This document shows, piece after piece, positions 46,396-54,720 of a DNA stretch of 64,000 nt. Both the position numbers and the translations under genes were made by a program. A model generated the notes under the pieces. That model saw only the letters and a list, made by a program, of their open reading frames with translations, made no database searches and was not told where the DNA came from. The first letter of the stretch is position 1; each line of letters begins with the position of its first letter. Source of the DNA: Asaia siamensis (GTDB taxonomy: Bacteria > Pseudomonadota > Alphaproteobacteria > Acetobacterales > Acetobacteraceae); NCBI RefSeq assembly GCF_014635085.1, contig NZ_BMCH01000004.1:1-64000 (forward strand), in the 5' to 3' direction.

Positions 46396-47115
46396 ATGCC
46401 TGGTCCGCGTCCTGTCCTGATTGTTGACGATGATGATACGCTTCGCCAACTGCTGGTCGAACAACTCAAGCTCGAGGGTGAGTTCGAGCCCATTCAGGCT
46501 GCCTCCGTTGCCGAAGCGAAAGAGAAGCTCGGTGTTACCGATGTGCGTGTCGATGCCATTCTTCTCGACGTTACCCTGCCCGATGGCGATGGTCGCGATT
46601 TCTGCGCCGAGCTGCGTCGTCAGGGTATCCGCATGCCGATTATTATCCTGACCGGATCGGATGACGAAGCCGACGTGGTGCGAGGGCTGGATGCCGGGGC
46701 GAACGACTATGTCGCCAAGCCGTTCCGTATCGCCGAGCTTCTGGCCCGTCTGCGTGCCCAGCTGCGTCTGTTCGAAAACAGTGAAGATGCTGTTTTTCCG
46801 ATCGGGCCGTATCTGTTCCGTCCTTCTTCCAAGATCCTGCAGGAACCGGCAAAGAACCGCCGTATCCGCCTGACGGAAAAGGAAGCGGCCATCCTGAAAT
46901 ATCTCTATCGTGCCGGGCACCGCCCGATTGCGCGTCAGGTGCTGCTGAACGAAGTCTGGGGCTATAACGCCGCCGTCACAACGCATACGCTTGAGACGCA
47001 TATCTATCGTCTGCGCCAGAAGATTGAGCCCGATCCGGCAAATGCCTCCCTGCTTCTGACGGAAGGGGGCGGTTATCGCCTCAATCCGGAAGGTAGCGAC
47101 GCCCTGATGGGCTGA
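46396..47115 (+). CDS. OmpR/PhoB-type response regulator, orphan
   Basis: The 239-residue regulator has a receiver domain with acidic pocket DDD at 11-13, phosphoacceptor D58 (AILLDVTLPDGDG), the LTGSDDE switch threonine and the AKPF lysine. The C-terminal winged helix has RIRLTEKEAAILKYLYRAGHRPIARQVLLNEVWGY and THTLETHIYRLRQKIE. ATG 46396 follows AGAAGG. No histidine kinase lies nearby. A terminator closes the gene, so it is expressed alone. The targets are unknown. Confidence 0.93.
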   Translation: MPGPRPVLIVDDDDTLRQLLVEQLKLEGEFEPIQAASVAEAKEKLGVTDVRVDAILLDVTLPDGDGRDFCAELRRQGIRMPIIILTGSDDEADVVRGLDAGANDYVAKPFRIAELLARLRAQLRLFENSEDAVFPIGPYLFRPSSKILQEPAKNRRIRLTEKEAAILKYLYRAGHRPIARQVLLNEVWGYNAAVTTHTLETHIYRLRQKIEPDPANASLLLTEGGGYRLNPEGSDALMG

Positions 47116-47140
47116 GCAGCCAGCAAGGACTGAGTGACAG

Positions 47141-47172
47141 AAAACCCGGCTCCGCAAGGTGCCGGGTTTTTT
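47141..47172 (+). terminator. Terminator after the response regulator
   Basis: AAAACCCGGC (47141-47150) pairs with GCCGGGTTTT (47161-47170), followed by TT. A strong stem with A and T tails; it could also work in the opposite direction. Confidence 0.9.
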
Positions 47173-47276
47173 CATATCAGGGCCTCAGGTGGAGTTGTCT
47201 GTCTGCGTCACCATGTTCGGGAGCGTCATGCTCCCTTGTTGGCCGGTTACTGGTCCCTGGTGAAGCGCAGCGCGTT

Positions 47277-48080
47277 TCAGGCGAAGGTCAGATCGAGATC
47301 AACCATTACGGGCACGTGGTCCGACGGGCTGGCCCAGTCGCGCACGTCCCGGAGTACTTCCATTCCCTTCAGGGCGGGCGCCAGATCCTGTGTCAGCCAG
47401 ACATGGTCGAGGCGGCGGCCGCGATTGGAGAGTTTCCAGTCACGATTACGGTACGACCACCACGTATAGAGCTTTTCCTGCGCTGGTACGACGAGCCGCA
47501 TGGCATCCACGAAGCCGGTGTCCTGCCAGGCTTGCAGCCTTTCGATCTCTGGTGGGGTGTGACTGACGACCGTAGCAAGCTGTTTGTGGCTCCAGACGTC
47601 ATGTTCGAGCGGGGCGATGTTCAGGTCACCGACGACGATCGAACGCACTGGCACGTTCTCTTTAAACCACGAGGTTACTTCCTCGAGAAAAGCCAGCTTG
47701 TGAGCGAATTTGTCGTTCACGGCCGGGTCGGGAATGTCACCTCCGGCAGGGACGTAGAAATCATGCAGGATGACTGGCCCTGTGCTGGTCTCGAACAGAA
47801 TACCGGCATGGCGCGTGTCGCTTTTGCCGCACCAGTCGGGCACGGCTTCAAGCGGGGTCATGGCGTGGCGTGAGAGAATGGCAACCCCGTTATAGCCCTT
47901 CATCCCGAGGAAATGCTGGTGTGGATAGCCCATTTCACGCAGCGCTTCGGCAGGAAACAGAGCGTCCGGCACTTTTGTTTCCTGCAGGCAGATGATGTCC
48001 GGGTTCTGTTCTTCTGCCAGGCGCTGGAGCAAAGGCAGTCTCAGCCGCAACGAATTGATATTCCACGTCATCAGTCGCAT
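47277..48080 (-). CDS. xth: Exodeoxyribonuclease III
   Basis: The 267-residue enzyme is an AP endonuclease and 3'-phosphatase of base excision repair. MRLMTWNINSLRLRL, CLQETKV, the metal site GDLNIAP, and RLDHVWLT with SDHVPVMVDL at the end are conserved. ATG 48080 begins the conserved start; the longer open frame upstream does not. It is divergent from the dipeptidase gene across 78 bp. It acts downstream of glycosylases such as MutM. Confidence 0.95.
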   Translation of the reverse strand: MRLMTWNINSLRLRLPLLQRLAEEQNPDIICLQETKVPDALFPAEALREMGYPHQHFLGMKGYNGVAILSRHAMTPLEAVPDWCGKSDTRHAGILFETSTGPVILHDFYVPAGGDIPDPAVNDKFAHKLAFLEEVTSWFKENVPVRSIVVGDLNIAPLEHDVWSHKQLATVVSHTPPEIERLQAWQDTGFVDAMRLVVPAQEKLYTWWSYRNRDWKLSNRGRRLDHVWLTQDLAPALKGMEVLRDVRDWASPSDHVPVMVDLDLTFA

Positions 48081-48158
48081 GGGACAGGGCCTTTCAAATT
48101 GGCAGGAGGAGGAGGAATACCCCTTGCGGGGGCGTTGCAACAGACCATTTAAGCAATC

Positions 48159-49148
48159 ATGACACGCGATATTCATGACCGCCTTCTGACACTCGACTCC
48201 CATATCGATATCCCCTGGCCCGACCGGAACGATTTCGAAACCGGCTCAGCCGAACGCCAGGTCGATCTGCCCAAGCTTCGTGCTGGTGGCCTCAAGGCAG
48301 TCTGCCTTGCCGCCTATATTCCCCAGACCCGACTTGAAGACGCGCCGCGCCAGCAGGCCTGGGAGCGTGTTCAGGCGATGCTTGAGGTGATCAATGGCCT
48401 TGGCAGTGAGGCTGTGTCTGTCTGCGCGTCAGTCAAGGCAGTGCGTGAGGCGGTGGCTTCAGGGCGCGTGGCAGTCGTGCCTGCTGTCGAAAACGGCCAT
48501 GCGCTGGGGGGCGATCTCTCCCGTGTCGACCGACTGGCCGCTTATGGCGTGCGATATATGACCCTGACCCATAATGGCCATAACGATCTGGCCGATGCCG
48601 CGATTCCTCTTCCTGCGCTTGGCAATGATCGCGCTCTGCATGGCGGGCTCTCGCCGCTGGGGCGGGCCGTTATTGCGCGTATGAACGAGACAGGCATCGT
48701 GGTCGATGTTTCCCACGCAGCGAAGACCACCATGATGCAGGCGGTTGCGCTGTCGTCGCGGCCGATCGTCGCCAGCCATTCCTGCGCGCGCGCCCTGTGT
48801 GATCACCCGCGGAATCTGGATGACGAACAGCTGCTCAGCCTTCGTGATGCGGGAGGCGTAATCCAGATCACGGCCATGTCGTCTTTCCTCAAGCCCAGCG
48901 CGCAGGGCAGGGCCTCTGTGGCGGATCTCGCCCGTCATGTGCGCTATGTGGCCGATCTGATCGGCGTGGCCCATGTGGGCGTGTCTTCCGATTTTGATGG
49001 TGGGGGGCAGATCGAGGGCTGGGCGGATGCATCGCAGACTGCGTCGGTCACGGAGGCGCTGCGCCGGGAGGGGTTCGCTGAAAGCGAGCTTGCAGCCATC
49101 TGGGGAGGCAATTTTCTGCGCGTGCTGGAGCAGGCGGAGGCACGCTGA
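48159..49148 (+). CDS. Membrane dipeptidase (renal dipeptidase family M19)
   Basis: The 329-residue zinc dipeptidase hydrolyses dipeptides, including D-amino-acid ones. The metal ligands are visible: DSHIDIPW (H-x-D), VPAVENGHAL (Glu bridge), VDVSHAAK and PIVASHSCARALCDHPRNL. GVSSDFDGGG completes the site. There is no signal peptide despite the family name. The start ATG 48159 matches the family's N-terminus closely. Substrate not determined. Confidence 0.9.
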   Translation: MTRDIHDRLLTLDSHIDIPWPDRNDFETGSAERQVDLPKLRAGGLKAVCLAAYIPQTRLEDAPRQQAWERVQAMLEVINGLGSEAVSVCASVKAVREAVASGRVAVVPAVENGHALGGDLSRVDRLAAYGVRYMTLTHNGHNDLADAAIPLPALGNDRALHGGLSPLGRAVIARMNETGIVVDVSHAAKTTMMQAVALSSRPIVASHSCARALCDHPRNLDDEQLLSLRDAGGVIQITAMSSFLKPSAQGRASVADLARHVRYVADLIGVAHVGVSSDFDGGGQIEGWADASQTASVTEALRREGFAESELAAIWGGNFLRVLEQAEAR

Positions 49149-49389
49149 ACGGAACTTCGAACAAAACAGGATCGTTCTGTGTGGCGGGATGCAAAATTTG
49201 TCCACTTTCCGGCCCGTTCCGGTATTGACACCCTGTGATTCCAAGGTCTTGACGCGGTTTCTTCCATACGGATTGGCAAAATTGTTATTTTTCAGTGCCT
49301 TACCATTCGATGCCCAAAAATTAGGCAAAGCGTCGCAAAGCGCGCCAAACTGCGCCCGTCATCAATTTGTCACGCGATCCCCCACAGAC

Positions 49390-49398
49390 TTATCCACA
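49390..49398 (+). promoter_or_regulatory. Perfect DnaA box upstream of uvrC
   Basis: TTATCCACA at 49390-49398 is the exact high-affinity DnaA box. It lies in a 297-bp spacer (49149-49445) that is locally AT-rich (49262-49300) and contains a weaker TTGTCCACT at 49198-49206. I see no gene in this spacer. Confidence 0.55.
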
Positions 49399-49445
49399 TG
49401 TTCCGTGGATGAAGTTGGCGTCATCATGGCATCGGGCTCGCAGCC

Positions 49446-51341
49446 ATGAACAAAGCGAATGAAGCGGGCGATATTGGCGCGGGCCTCTCTGACCAGACTG
49501 GCCCCAGACAGGGCCCAGACGCCATTCGTGAGGCGCTGAAGACCATTCCATTGTCGCCGGGCGTCTATCGTATGCTCGGCGCCAAGGGGGAGGTGCTCTA
49601 TGTCGGCAAAGCCCTCAGTCTCAAGAAGCGCGTGTCATCCTATCTGCGTCTGAATCAGCTGCCGGAGCGCCTGCGCCGCATGGTCAGCCTCACATGCTCA
49701 ATGGAGATTGTGACGACACGCACAGAGGCCGAGGCGCTGCTTCTCGAAGCCAATTACATCAAGAAGATGAAGCCGCGCTTCAATATCCTGTTGCGGGACG
49801 ACAAATCCTACCCGTGGATCATGCTCACCGAGGGTCATGAGTTTCCGCAGATTACCAAGCAGCGTGGCAGGCCGATCAAGGATGCCACCTATTGGGGGCC
49901 TTTTGCGTCGGCCTGGGCAGTCAATCAGACGCTCAATCTCATCCAGCGCAGCTTTCTGCTGCGTTCGTGCAGCGATTCAGTGCTTTCGACGCGTACGCGC
50001 CCTTGTCTGCTGTTCCAGATCCGACGCTGCTCGGCGCCCTGTGTCGACCGCGTGACCCCGGGGGAGTACGGCGAACTGGTCGAGGAGACAAAGCAGTTTC
50101 TCTCCGGCAAGAGCACGGATGTTCAGAAGGCGCTCGTCGAGGAAATGGAGAAGGCCTCCGAAGCGCTCGAATTCGAACGGGCTGCAGCGATCCGAGACCG
50201 GATACGCGGTTTCTCCAGTATGCAGGAATCCGGCATCATCAATCCGGCTTCTATCGGTGACGCTGACATCATTGCCTTGTGGCAGCAGGCAGGAAAGACC
50301 TGTCTTCAGGTCTTTTTCATTCGCAACAGCCGCAACAATGGCAATCGGGCCTTTTATCCCGAACATGCGGATGACGATCAGGCAGCTGATATTCTCAGTG
50401 CGTTTCTGCTGCAATTCTACGACGACAAGCCGCCACCGCCGCAGATCCTGCTCAATTGCGATCCCGCTGAGCTCGATCTGGTCTCAGAGGCGCTCAGTCT
50501 CAGGCGGGGCCGAAAGGTCGAGTTGCTGCAACCACAGCGTGGTGAACGCCGCGATGTCGTGCGCCATGCCGAGACCAATGCGCGTGAGGCGCTCGAGCGC
50601 CGTCTTGCAGAGAGTGCCGGGGTCAGCAAGCTGCTTGACGGCGTGGCATCTGTCTTCGGGCTGGAGGCCCCTCCTGGGCGTATCGAGACTTACGACAACT
50701 CGCATATCATGGGACAGCACGCTTATGGCGTCATGGTGGTGGCAGGGCCGGAAGGCTTCACCAAGCGCGCCTATCGCAAATTCGCCATCAAGGGCCCTGT
50801 CACGCCCGGCGACGATTTCGGCATGATGCGAGAGGTCATGGAGCGGCGATTCGGCAAGCGGGATCCCGATGCCCCGGATGAGCGTCCGCAGGACTGGCCC
50901 GATCTGCTCCTGATTGATGGTGGTCTCGGCCAGTTCAACGCAGTCAGAGCCGTGCTGGAAGAGCTCAATGTCCGTGATATTCCGATCGTGGCCATTGCCA
51001 AGGGACCGGATCGCGATGCAGGGCGTGAGTGGTTCTTTCAGGAGGGACGGACGCCATTCCAGCTGCCGCCCAACGACCCGGTGCTGTATTACCTGCAACG
51101 GCTCCGCGACGAGGCGCATCGTTTTGCAATCACGACCCATCGTGCAGGGCGGAGCAAGGCCATCAAGACTTCCGAGCTCGACAGCGTGCCCGGAATTGGT
51201 GCGGTCAGGAAGCGCGCTCTCCTGAATCGCTTTGGCTCGGTGCGTGGTGTGCGTGGTGCGAGCGAGGAGGAACTCATCTCGGTGGCGGGTATCAATTCAG
51301 AAACCGCGCGTACGATTTATGCGTTTTTTCATCCGCAATGA
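49446..51341 (+). CDS. uvrC: Excinuclease ABC subunit C
   Basis: UvrC makes both incisions in nucleotide excision repair. The 631-residue protein has the GIY-YIG domain ([19 protein letters not shown]), the Cys cluster region [11 protein letters not shown], a UVR motif [14 protein letters not shown], and the C-terminal nuclease with [21 protein letters not shown] and DLLLIDGG. The HhH motif [19 protein letters not shown] closes it. The start is ATG 49446. pgsA follows after 112 bp. Confidence 0.97.
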   Translation: MNKANEAGDIGAGLSDQTGPRQGPDAIREALKTIPLSPGVYRMLGAKGEVLYVGKALSLKKRVSSYLRLNQLPERLRRMVSLTCSMEIVTTRTEAEALLLEANYIKKMKPRFNILLRDDKSYPWIMLTEGHEFPQITKQRGRPIKDATYWGPFASAWAVNQTLNLIQRSFLLRSCSDSVLSTRTRPCLLFQIRRCSAPCVDRVTPGEYGELVEETKQFLSGKSTDVQKALVEEMEKASEALEFERAAAIRDRIRGFSSMQESGIINPASIGDADIIALWQQAGKTCLQVFFIRNSRNNGNRAFYPEHADDDQAADILSAFLLQFYDDKPPPPQILLNCDPAELDLVSEALSLRRGRKVELLQPQRGERRDVVRHAETNAREALERRLAESAGVSKLLDGVASVFGLEAPPGRIETYDNSHIMGQHAYGVMVVAGPEGFTKRAYRKFAIKGPVTPGDDFGMMREVMERRFGKRDPDAPDERPQDWPDLLLIDGGLGQFNAVRAVLEELNVRDIPIVAIAKGPDRDAGREWFFQEGRTPFQLPPNDPVLYYLQRLRDEAHRFAITTHRAGRSKAIKTSELDSVPGIGAVRKRALLNRFGSVRGVRGASEEELISVAGINSETARTIYAFFHPQ

Positions 51342-51453
51342 AGCCAGAGTGACTATGATGGTGCGGTAACACCATCCTATCATGGGGCATGATTCCCATT
51401 TCGAGGCTCTGCAACGCCCCCGGCGGCTTCCCCAGCGGCTTCAGGAACGATTA

Positions 51454-52059
51454 ATGCTGACAGATCTGCCCAATATCCTGACCTTGCTGCGTATCGCTTC
51501 GATACCGGTGCTGATTGCCCTGATTGCTTTCGCAAGTCCGGTTACGGATGGTCTGGCCTGCATTGTGTATATCGCGGCCTGCATTACCGACTATCTCGAT
51601 GGCATGCTGGCGCGGCGCTGGAAGCAGGGGTCGGAGCTGGGGCGGATGATGGACCCCATCGCCGACAAGCTGCTGGTCGGTGCCCTGCTGCTCGCCCTGG
51701 CGGGCTATGGACGTCTGGTAGACGGGGCGCTTTTTGCAGCAATCATCATTCTGATACGTGAGATCATGGTCAGTGGCTTGCGCGAGTTTATGGCCAGTCA
51801 GCGCGCGACCCTGCCTTCGACGCGTCTAGCCAAGTGGAAGACCGGCATCCAGATGGTGGCGATCGGCTGTCTGCTGGCCGGCGATGCCATGCCGCGCCTG
51901 ATCGGGTTGGATGGCATCTCATTCTCCACCCTGGGCGCCGTCCTGCTGTGGTTCTCGGTTATTCCGACTGTCCTGAGCGGCTGGGGCTACCTTGTGACGG
52001 GGTTGTCTCGGATGATGGGGAACCGTCCCGATGGCTCTTCTGCCAAGGTCAGTCATTGA
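51454..52059 (+). CDS. pgsA: CDP-diacylglycerol-glycerol-3-phosphate phosphatidyltransferase
   Basis: PgsA makes phosphatidylglycerol phosphate in the inner membrane. The 201-residue protein has the CDP-alcohol motif DYLDGMLARRWKQGSELGR-MMDPIADK (DG-x2-AR-x8-G-x3-D-x3-D), several hydrophobic helices and LPNILTLLRIASIPVLI at the start. ATG 51454 follows AGGAACG; the upstream ATG is outside the conserved part. moaD and moaE, often next in related genomes, do not follow. Confidence 0.95.
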   Translation: MLTDLPNILTLLRIASIPVLIALIAFASPVTDGLACIVYIAACITDYLDGMLARRWKQGSELGRMMDPIADKLLVGALLLALAGYGRLVDGALFAAIIILIREIMVSGLREFMASQRATLPSTRLAKWKTGIQMVAIGCLLAGDAMPRLIGLDGISFSTLGAVLLWFSVIPTVLSGWGYLVTGLSRMMGNRPDGSSAKVSH

Positions 52060-53112
52060 TCTGCTGAGCAGGGTACAGAGGGGTTCGGTCGGCCTTTGCG
52101 TCTTGGCCGTGCGTTGTGGTGATGTGTCTGCTGACAATGCTCCGAGTGGATGAATCCACAGGGGTTTGCCTCTCTGTCACCCGCAATATTGAGTGGCTTC
52201 TCCTGTATTTTGGTCTGCGGGGCGACCTACGTCCTGTCTAATAAGGCAGGTGGCTCTGCCTGGCGGGCCAAATGCGTAGGCACTCGCCTTGGCGGTCGTT
52301 GAAGCGCACTCCTCGAAGTTTATGGTCGCCTGACGGTGGCGTTCAAAAGGGAAATACCCCCGCTGATAGCGAGTAGAGCACGTTTCCTTCTCTGTGCATG
52401 GAAGAGCGCGTCAGACCCCGCCTTAATTAAGGTCGACCATTGGCGTCTCGGCGGATATGGCGGGTGAAGTCGTTCGGCGCTTCTGGTCTCTCAACGTCTT
52501 TTGGAGAGCTTGCAGGCACGGATATGCGTATGGAAAGCGAGATGACACATTGGATTTGCTGCAGGACAAAATTCTGCCAGCGGAAGAGCCCGCCTGTTGC
52601 TGTGAAACGCCGGTTTTCTGAGTGACGATCGTGTGTGTCGGTCGGTCCGGCACAAAACGCCGCCCATATCCCCAACCAACCGGATTGGGAGGATTTATTC
52701 GATCAACGGCTATCAATACTTTGGGTTGTCACATGTGTCTGGGTCTTCGGTGCGCCTGTGTTCATGGCGTTGTTACGCAGCCTCATGCGTTCTCTGACCT
52801 CGCGGCTCAAGGGTGGTAAGTTCCGGGCGATAAGGTCGGGCGAGCGGTTTGGCGCAGTTGAGTTACGCCTGAGACGGTAGATCCGGAGGTCAGTCGGCTC
52901 ATGCGCAAACTACGACAGCTTCCGTTTCATCGAGCAGCCTCCGCTGCTGGGGGATTTCGCCTGACGAATTTCACGCAGACACAAACTCAAGATGAGAGAA
53001 TTGTAAGGCTTTGAAGCAGGCAGGCAAGTATTCCGGTCTATACATGTTCTGTATCTGGCGTTGGACGATCTTAACGCTTAAAAGAGCAGGGCAGACATCT
53101 CTGGAGTAAATG
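52060..53112. other. 1,053-bp region without a confident gene
   Basis: The stretch holds several open frames on both strands with rare codons and no known family. The best is 52635-52880 (+), 81 codons from GTG with one hydrophobic segment (LSILWVVTCVWVFGAPVF), but its codon use (TTA, CTA, ATA, AGA) argues against it. A folded element lies at 52221-52345 and is listed separately. The lipoprotein gene promoter lies at its right end. Confidence 0.45.
52221..52345 (+). ncRNA. Candidate structured RNA between pgsA and the lipoprotein gene
   Basis: GGCGACCTACG (52221-52231) can pair with CGTAGG-cac-TCGCC (52275-52288), enclosing a hairpin AGGCAG/CTGCCT (52244-52261). Further hairpins CGCC/GGCG follow at about 52286-52295 and 52325-52343. 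These nested stems in a gene-free stretch suggest a small RNA. No known RNA family is recognised, and strand, ends and promoter are uncertain. Confidence 0.3.
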
Positions 53113-53667
53113 ATGCGAAAGGCCGCTCTTTTAGCGATCCCTCTTTTTTTGAGTGGCTGTTCCGGTTTTGGGAAATCTATTCAGGACACGGCGACCCTTC
53201 CTGGAGCCAATCCGAATATGCCTGAAGGCCAGTCGGAGAATCTGGAGAAAGTGAAGGGTCACGCCTATATCGCCATGCCGATCCTGCCGGAGAGTGGTAA
53301 TATCTGGCCGGGCGCGCCTCAGCCTCTGCCCACCCTGCGCGACGTCGAAGGGTCACCCAACGGGCTGCGCGATGCGATGTCCGACACGAACAGTTATTTC
53401 GGTTCGATGACGAAAGGGCTGGACGCAAGCGGAACCCAGCTCGGCGATGGCGGATCGCTCGCCATCGGCGAGCATGACGGCGTGGTCAACGGGGTACGTG
53501 GGGCAGCACGTCCGTCGCTTTCGTCTTCTGTTGAAGATAACGCCCATAGATACATCTCGCCCAGTCGAAGCGGCACGATCATTATCCCCAATGGTGATGG
53601 CACCAGCACACAGATCGACCCTGACGGGACTGTGCGTGTGACGAAAGACAAGTCTGCGACTCATTGA
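53113..53667 (+). CDS. Lipoprotein of unknown function
   Basis: The 184-residue protein starts with a lipoprotein signal (RKAALLAIPLFLSGC; lipobox LSGC), so it is lipid-anchored, probably in the outer membrane as no Asp follows the Cys. The rest is Gly/Ser/Asp-rich with IIIPNGDGTSTQIDPDGTVRVTK at the end and no known domain. ATG 53113 lies 6 nt after CTGGAG; ATG 53110 is one codon earlier and equally in frame. It stands alone between a gene-poor region and the convergent transporter gene. Confidence 0.75.
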   Translation: MRKAALLAIPLFLSGCSGFGKSIQDTATLPGANPNMPEGQSENLEKVKGHAYIAMPILPESGNIWPGAPQPLPTLRDVEGSPNGLRDAMSDTNSYFGSMTKGLDASGTQLGDGGSLAIGEHDGVVNGVRGAARPSLSSSVEDNAHRYISPSRSGTIIIPNGDGTSTQIDPDGTVRVTKDKSATH

Positions 53668-53714
53668 AACCGATGAGGAGGGGGCGCGTCCGCCGGACTA
53701 CGCCCTTTCCGTTT

Positions 53715-54572
53715 TCAGGCGGCGCGTCTCGCGCCAAAGACACAGAACAGAACGAGGCAGGTAACCCCGACTAGCAGGGGGGGAATGACCTCATGCAAAA
53801 CGAACGCTGACAGTGCCAGCCCGCCGAAAGGCTGCAGGAGCTGCAACTGCCCGATACGGGCGATTCCGCCCTGAGCCAGGCCATGATACCAGAACACAAA
53901 GCCCAGCATCATGCTAAAGAAGGCGACATAGAACAGTGATACCCAGGCTGAGGGCGAGATCTGAACCCAGTTGACGGGATGGTTGGCGAATGCCAGCACG
54001 CTCATGAGCGGCAGGGCAAGGATCAGCGCCCAGGAGATCACCTGCCAGCCACCCAGTTGGCGCGACAAGGCGGCGCCTTCAGCATAGCCAAGCCCACAGA
54101 CAAGGATCGAAGCCAGCATTAATCCGTCGCCGACAAGCGATCCGCCATGGGTCTGGGTCAGCGCGTAGAACAGCACAGCGGCAGCGCCGCAGAGCGAGAA
54201 GATCCAGAAACGGAGCGAGGGATGTTCGCCATTGCGCAGAACCGCAAACAGCGCCGTGCTCAGAGGCAAAAGCCCCGTCCACATCGCAGATCTCACGGCC
54301 TCGATATATTGCAAGGCACAGGCTGAAAGCAGGGGATAGCCGATGACCACGCCGAGGGCGACGATCGCAAGAGGCAGCAATGCATCGCGCCCCGGCTTTT
54401 TCTGGCGGAATACGGTGAGAAGAGCGATGGCGAGTAGGGCGGCTATGACGGCACGTGCTGCAGTCAAAAACAGGGGTGGGAAGCCAGTCTCTGCAAGCCT
54501 CGTTGCCGGCAGTGAGCCGCTGAAGATGGTTATGCCGATCATACCACTGACATAGCCACTCGATTGTTTCAT
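53715..54572 (-). CDS. DMT superfamily transporter (EamA domains)
   Basis: The 285-residue inner membrane protein has ten hydrophobic helices in two EamA halves, for example TARAVIAALLAIALLTVF and SMMLGFVFWYHGLAQGGIARIGQLQLLQPFGGLALS; the GxxxG and E-V-I-P-P pattern near the end (VLHEVIPPLLVG) fits EamA. It exports a metabolite, perhaps an amino acid or its precursor. It is divergent from a MocR regulator across 148 bp with clear operator half-sites, so regulation by that protein is likely. Confidence 0.87.
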   Translation of the reverse strand: MKQSSGYVSGMIGITIFSGSLPATRLAETGFPPLFLTAARAVIAALLAIALLTVFRQKKPGRDALLPLAIVALGVVIGYPLLSACALQYIEAVRSAMWTGLLPLSTALFAVLRNGEHPSLRFWIFSLCGAAAVLFYALTQTHGGSLVGDGLMLASILVCGLGYAEGAALSRQLGGWQVISWALILALPLMSVLAFANHPVNWVQISPSAWVSLFYVAFFSMMLGFVFWYHGLAQGGIARIGQLQLLQPFGGLALSAFVLHEVIPPLLVGVTCLVLFCVFGARRAA

Positions 54573-54657
54573 GGGTCTTTTCCGCCTGTACCTGACGGGC
54601 GATTTACGCCCTGTTCCGAGCGGTCAGTGTGCTGTCGTCCTGCTCGAGAGACCATGG

Positions 54658-54710
54658 ACAGTTCAGTACAGTTGGGCAAAACTGTATGGCATCCAGTAGG
54701 CATACAGTTT
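54658..54710. promoter_or_regulatory. Operator for the MocR regulator: four ACAGTT/AACTGT half-sites
   Basis: ACAGTT occurs at 54658-54663 and 54668-54673 (one helical turn apart), AACTGT at 54680-54685, and ACAGTT at 54704-54709. The last two form the perfect inverted repeat AAACTGTATG (54679-54688)/CATACAGTTT (54701-54710). This mix of direct and inverted sites is typical of MocR/PdxR-type binding. It lies just before the regulator start and 86 bp from the transporter start. Confidence 0.7.
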
Positions 54711-54720
54711 GCAGGCTCCC

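Noticed and set aside
49147-49177. Cluster of GAAC/GTTC motifs 280 bp upstream of uvrC
   Set aside because: The spacings (N8, N3, N1) do not match the N7 of a LexA box.
52635-52880. 81-codon ORF with one hydrophobic segment
   Set aside because: Starts with GTG without a ribosome-binding site and uses rare codons (TTA, CTA, ATA, AGA, AGG); not enough to call a gene.
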